A DNA stretch of 26,196 bases. Origin: ZC4RG30 sp964455685 (GTDB lineage: Bacteria > Pseudomonadota > Gammaproteobacteria > Steroidobacterales > Steroidobacteraceae). The position numbers and the translations under genes are program-made. The notes beneath the pieces are model-generated. The model was given only the letters and a program-made list of their open reading frames with translations, did no database searches and was not told the origin of the DNA. The stretch covers positions 1 through 26,196 of the forward strand of contig CAYVZE010000037.1 of NCBI GenBank assembly GCA_964455685.1. The letters are read 5' to 3'. This document shows positions 22,913 through 26,196 of the stretch, piece by piece; the stretch's first letter is position 1; every line of letters begins with the position of its first letter.

Positions 22913-23404
22913 TCAGACGAAGTCTGAATCGCCGGGCAGCGGTTGCGTCTCCTGGGCGATCATTTCCTCGAGCCGGTCGAGGTCGGGAACCAGCGGCCGC
23001 TCATCCAGCAGCAGCACCTGGCAGGCCGCCGGGTGGCCCTCGGGGAACTCGCGCGTCGCATCGAGCTTGACGAACTCCGGCGAGATGCGCACCAGCTGCG
23101 GCACGCCCTGCGACAGGATGGCGATGGCACCGCCGCCCAGGGATTCGTTCAGGGCGTTGAGCACCACCACGCGCGAGCGCGGGCCGGGAGGGGCGACATC
23201 CTCGCCGGAGCAGCCCTCGAAGGACACCAGCGGCACGCTGCGGCCATTCCACTTGATCATGCCCAGGTGCCAGGGCGGCGCCCCGGTCATCTCCTGCGGT
23301 GGCTGCCAGCCGACCACTTCGGCCACGCAGCCGCGCGGCACCAGCAGCCGCTCCCTCTCGAGCGGCACCAGCAGGCCATAGAGTTCCGCGGGTCTGTCAC
23401 TCAT
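22913..23404 (-). CDS. chpC: CheW-like adaptor of the Chp system, ChpC-like
   Basis: A 163-residue single CheW-domain protein, close in length to Pseudomonas ChpC. It has the domain's beta pattern (ELYGLLVPLERERLLVPRG, WHLGMIKWNGRSVPLVSFEG, SRVVVLNALNESLGGGAIAI) and a C-terminal acidic tail. ChpC-type adaptors link chemoreceptors to the ChpA kinase that controls type IV pilus function and cAMP-related surface responses in Pseudomonas. It starts 10 bp after chpA with GGGAA upstream of ATG 23404. In Pseudomonas chpB (methylesterase) lies between chpA and chpC; here it does not. The name rests on domain and position. PilI-like is the alternative, but PilI normally precedes chpA. Confidence 0.8.
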   Translation of the reverse strand: MSDRPAELYGLLVPLERERLLVPRGCVAEVVGWQPPQEMTGAPPWHLGMIKWNGRSVPLVSFEGCSGEDVAPPGPRSRVVVLNALNESLGGGAIAILSQGVPQLVRISPEFVKLDATREFPEGHPAACQVLLLDERPLVPDLDRLEEMIAQETQPLPGDSDFV

Positions 23405-23414
23405 CGCGATTCCC

Positions 23415-26196
23415 TCAGGCTCCCGCCCTCTGCTGGCTGCGGCGCGCCACCAGCGGGCCGATGGCCTCGAGCAGCTGGCTCTCCTGGTAGGGCTTGCCGA
23501 GGTACTCGTCGACGCCGATCTCCATCGCGCGGGTGCGGTGCTTCTCGCCCACGCGCGAGGTGATCATGATGATGGGGACGTCCTTCAGGCGCGGGTTCGA
23601 GCGCATGTGCTGCGCCACCTCGTAGCCGTCCATGCGCGGCATCTCGATGTCGAGCAGCACCACATCGGGCACGTGCTCCTCCATCACCGCCACGGCATCC
23701 TCGCCGTCGCGCGCGGTCAGCACGCGCATGCCGTTGCGCTCCAGCAGGCGCTGGGTCACGCGGCGCACGGTGATGGAGTCGTCCACCACCAGCGCGGTGA
23801 TGCGCCGCTCGCTGTGCTCGCGGGCCACGGCCTGCCGGTCACGGCCGCGCCAGCCGGCGCGCACCAGCGAGCCGATGTCCAGGATCACCACGATGCGGCC
23901 GTCGCCCATGATGGTGGCACCGGCCACGCCGCGGATCGAGGCGATCTGCGGGCCCACCGGCTTGACCACGATCTCACGCGTGCCGACCAGGTAGTCGGCC
24001 ACCACACCGGTGGACAGCTCGCCCGCCCGCACCAGCGCCACGGACAGCGTCGGCTCATCGTCGGGCAGCGGCCCGGGCTCCAGCCCCACGAAACTGGCCA
24101 GGTGCTGCAGGCGGTACTTCTGGCCTGCGTAAAGGTAGGAAGGCGTGTCGCTGGCCAGGTGCTGCAGCACTTCCTCGCGTGGAATGCGCACCAGGCCCTC
24201 GATGGTGGGCATGGGCAGTGCGTACTGCTCATCGCCCACGCCCATCACCAGCGCATGGCTGACGGCCAGCGTCAGCGGCAGGCGGATGATGAAGCGGGTG
24301 CCCTTGCCGGGCTCGGTCTCCATGTTCAGCGAGCCGCCGAGCTTCTTCACCTCGACGGCGACCACGTCCATGCCCACGCCGCGGCCGGCGGCCTGGGTGA
24401 GGCTCTCGGCGGTGGAGAAGCCCGGCTCCAGGATCAGCGCCATGGCCTCCTGGTCGGTGAGCGCCTGGTCCTCGCGGATCATGCCCTGCTCGATGGCCTT
24501 GCGGCGGATGGCAGGGATGTTCATGCCCGCGCCGTCGTCGGACACCTCGACGATGATCTCGGCGCCATCGCGCCTGATCGTCATCTGGATGCGGCCGGTC
24601 TCGGGCTTGCCGGCGGCCAGGCGCTTCTCCGGCTTCTCGATGCCATGCACCACCGCATTGCGCAGCAGGTGCTCGAAGGGCGGCAGCATGCGCTCGAGCA
24701 CCTGCCGGTCCATCTCACCCGAGGCGCCCTCCACCACCAGCTCGGCCTTCTTGCCGGTGTCGGTGGCAGTCTGGCGCACGATGCGGCTCATGCGCTGCAC
24801 GTGGCGCTGGAAGGACACCATGCGGGTACGCATCAGGCCGTTCTGCAGCTCGGTGAGCGTGCGGCCCTGGTGGATGAGCTGGTTCTGCGCCTCCTGTGCC
24901 AGCGTCTCGAGCATGGCCTGGATGCTGGCCACGTCGTTGGCTGTCTCGGCCAGCGCGCGCGAGAACTGCTGGATGGCGGAGTAACGGTCCAGCTCCAGCG
25001 GGTCGAAGTCGCCGCGGTCCGGCCGCTCGCGCATCTCGGTCTCGTGCCGGTGCAGGATCTGCGCCTCGGTCTCGATTTCGAGCTTGGCAAGCTGCTCCTT
25101 CAGGCGCGTCACCGTGCGCGAGAGCTCGCCGAGGTTGAACTCCATCGAGCCCAGCTGCTGCTCCACGCGAGAGCGCGCGATGCTGACCTCGCCGGCCTGG
25201 TTCAGCAGCTGGTTGAGCAACTCGGCATCCACGCGCGCCATCTCCACGCGCTCGGCCGGCGCAGTGGGCTCGCGGCCCGGCGGCACCGCCGCTGCCGACA
25301 TCAGCCGCTGGAAGGCAGGGCGCGCCAGCGTCGGCGGATTGAACGAGGTGGCGGCGGGCTGCGACGCCGGCTCGGCGCGCGAAGGCAGCTCCACCACGTT
25401 GGTCGGCGCCGGCTCGGCATCCGCGGGCGCCGGAGCTGGCTCGGACGCGGACGGCGCGGCCGGGAAGTCGATGACCTGCGCGGCAGCGGGTCCGGACTGC
25501 TGCGCCCCGGCTGCCGGCGGCGGTTCCTCGACGGCAGGCACCACCTGCTCCTCGACGGGCTCCGCCACGGCCGCTGGCTCCCCCACCTGCTCCACCTGCA
25601 CTTCCGCGGCAGGCGATGCACCGCCCTCTTCCGCCGGCGAGCCGGAGACAACGAAATCTTCCGGGGTGGACGGCTCCTGGGTCGACTGTGCCGGCGCGGA
25701 GGCAGGCTCCTGCGGTCCCGCGGAGGGCTCCGCCGCTGCCTCAGCGGGCTCGGCAGGTACCGGTGCGGGCGCTGCCGCGGGCGCCAACGGCGGACCGCCG
25801 TTGAGCGCACGCACCTGGCGAAGCAGCAGGCGCGCCGCCGGTACGGGCTCGCTGGCAGCCATCAGGTCGCGCATGCGGGCCAGCTCGTCGAGCGCAGACT
25901 GCAGGGTCTCGCGCGCCTGGTGGCTGGGCGGGACGGTGCCCGCCTCGATGCCGGTGATCAGCGATTCCAGCTCATGGGCAAGGTCGCCCATCGGCGTGAC
26001 GCCCGCCATGCGGGCACCACCCTTGAGCGTGTGCAGCGGCCGTTTCAGCGCGGCGAACTCCTCGCGGCTGGGCGCGGTGAGGCTGATCTGCTGGAAGGAG
26101 TTCTGGCACTCCTCGAGCAGCTCGGTCGCTTCCTCGCTGAAGATCGAAGCCACGTCGGCGTCGTAGCCCGTGCAGGGCGGGACTTCGCCCTCTTCG
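23415..26196 (-). CDS. chpA: ChpA/PilL-type hybrid chemotaxis histidine kinase (5' part beyond the right edge)
   Basis: Kinase of the type IV pilus chemosensory pathway. The frame is open to the window edge. The GTG at 26153 lies inside a conserved Hpt helix and is not a start, so 926 C-terminal residues are visible and the N-terminus is missing. Counting from the first visible residue: an Hpt domain with phospho-histidine H55 (HTLKGGARMAG); a Pro/Ala/Glu-rich linker about 125-310; dimerisation and kinase core with HLLRNAVVHGIEKP (N box), VSDDGAGMN and GRGVGMDVV; a CheW domain about 640-785; a response-regulator domain about 800-915 with acidic pair VVDDS, phospho-Asp849 (LLDIEMPRMDG) and K901. 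Pseudomonas ChpA has several Hpt domains upstream; their number here cannot be seen. Confidence 0.94.
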   Translation of the reverse strand, partial: EEGEVPPCTGYDADVASIFSEEATELLEECQNSFQQISLTAPSREEFAALKRPLHTLKGGARMAGVTPMGDLAHELESLITGIEAGTVPPSHQARETLQSALDELARMRDLMAASEPVPAARLLLRQVRALNGGPPLAPAAAPAPVPAEPAEAAAEPSAGPQEPASAPAQSTQEPSTPEDFVVSGSPAEEGGASPAAEVQVEQVGEPAAVAEPVEEQVVPAVEEPPPAAGAQQSGPAAAQVIDFPAAPSASEPAPAPADAEPAPTNVVELPSRAEPASQPAATSFNPPTLARPAFQRLMSAAAVPPGREPTAPAERVEMARVDAELLNQLLNQAGEVSIARSRVEQQLGSMEFNLGELSRTVTRLKEQLAKLEIETEAQILHRHETEMRERPDRGDFDPLELDRYSAIQQFSRALAETANDVASIQAMLETLAQEAQNQLIHQGRTLTELQNGLMRTRMVSFQRHVQRMSRIVRQTATDTGKKAELVVEGASGEMDRQVLERMLPPFEHLLRNAVVHGIEKPEKRLAAGKPETGRIQMTIRRDGAEIIVEVSDDGAGMNIPAIRRKAIEQGMIREDQALTDQEAMALILEPGFSTAESLTQAAGRGVGMDVVAVEVKKLGGSLNMETEPGKGTRFIIRLPLTLAVSHALVMGVGDEQYALPMPTIEGLVRIPREEVLQHLASDTPSYLYAGQKYRLQHLASFVGLEPGPLPDDEPTLSVALVRAGELSTGVVADYLVGTREIVVKPVGPQIASIRGVAGATIMGDGRIVVILDIGSLVRAGWRGRDRQAVAREHSERRITALVVDDSITVRRVTQRLLERNGMRVLTARDGEDAVAVMEEHVPDVVLLDIEMPRMDGYEVAQHMRSNPRLKDVPIIMITSRVGEKHRTRAMEIGVDEYLGKPYQESQLLEAIGPLVARRSQQRAGA

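Overview
The window is about 26 kb of GC-rich chromosomal DNA from a gammaproteobacterium, probably from a lineage near Xanthomonadales, Nevskiales, Steroidobacterales or the pseudomonads. The order cannot be fixed by eye. Evidence includes the 16S sequence, the fused chorismate mutase/prephenate dehydrogenase (TyrA), ErpA, RppH, AmpD and a Chp-type chemosensory operon. Two gene neighbourhoods also match Pseudomonas: rrn-tyrS-M23 peptidase-anmK-erpA, and chpA-chpC-rsmE-bioA. Apart from two genes cut by the window edges, no insertion sequence, phage gene, tRNA, CRISPR array or broken gene was seen. This looks like stable core genome.

Left end (1-2681): the 5' half of a 16S rRNA gene on the minus strand. 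Its leader is complete, with two tandem promoters, A-tract UP-like DNA, a boxB-boxA antitermination site and leader hairpins. Upstream of it on the same strand is tyrS, with a possible terminator between them. A short AT-rich divergent region then separates tyrS from a rightward pair.

Cell-wall and housekeeping block (2682-8938): rightward, a membrane-anchored M23 endopeptidase and anmK (anhydro-MurNAc kinase). Leftward, a run of tyrA, rppH, a DUF6776-like membrane coiled-coil protein, a bactofilin and erpA, with two ATGA overlaps, followed by an OsmC-family peroxidase.

Middle (8969-14836): rightward, pdxH is translationally coupled to a split spermidine-synthase-like pair, one membrane protein and one SAM-fold protein with a signal peptide. 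Leftward are ampD, a HisN-type inositol-monophosphatase-family phosphatase and a secreted serine hydrolase. Rightward is aqpZ.

Right part (14885-26196): leftward, a lipoprotein PQQ quinohemoprotein dehydrogenase with a C-terminal cytochrome c domain. Rightward, bioA overlaps rsmE. Leftward, the tail of a type IV pilus chemosensory operon: chpA (cut by the right edge), a chpC-like CheW protein and a membrane-anchored endonuclease/exonuclease/phosphatase protein. After a 211 bp gap comes a chemoreceptor with two duplicated PAS domains, three HAMP-like repeats and a C-terminal CheR/CheB-type tether.

I found no clearly new multi-gene defence or biosynthetic system. The least explained items are the split SAM-fold pair behind pdxH, the EEP protein fused into the chp operon tail, the bactofilin-erpA translational coupling, and the orphan quinohemoprotein lipoprotein.
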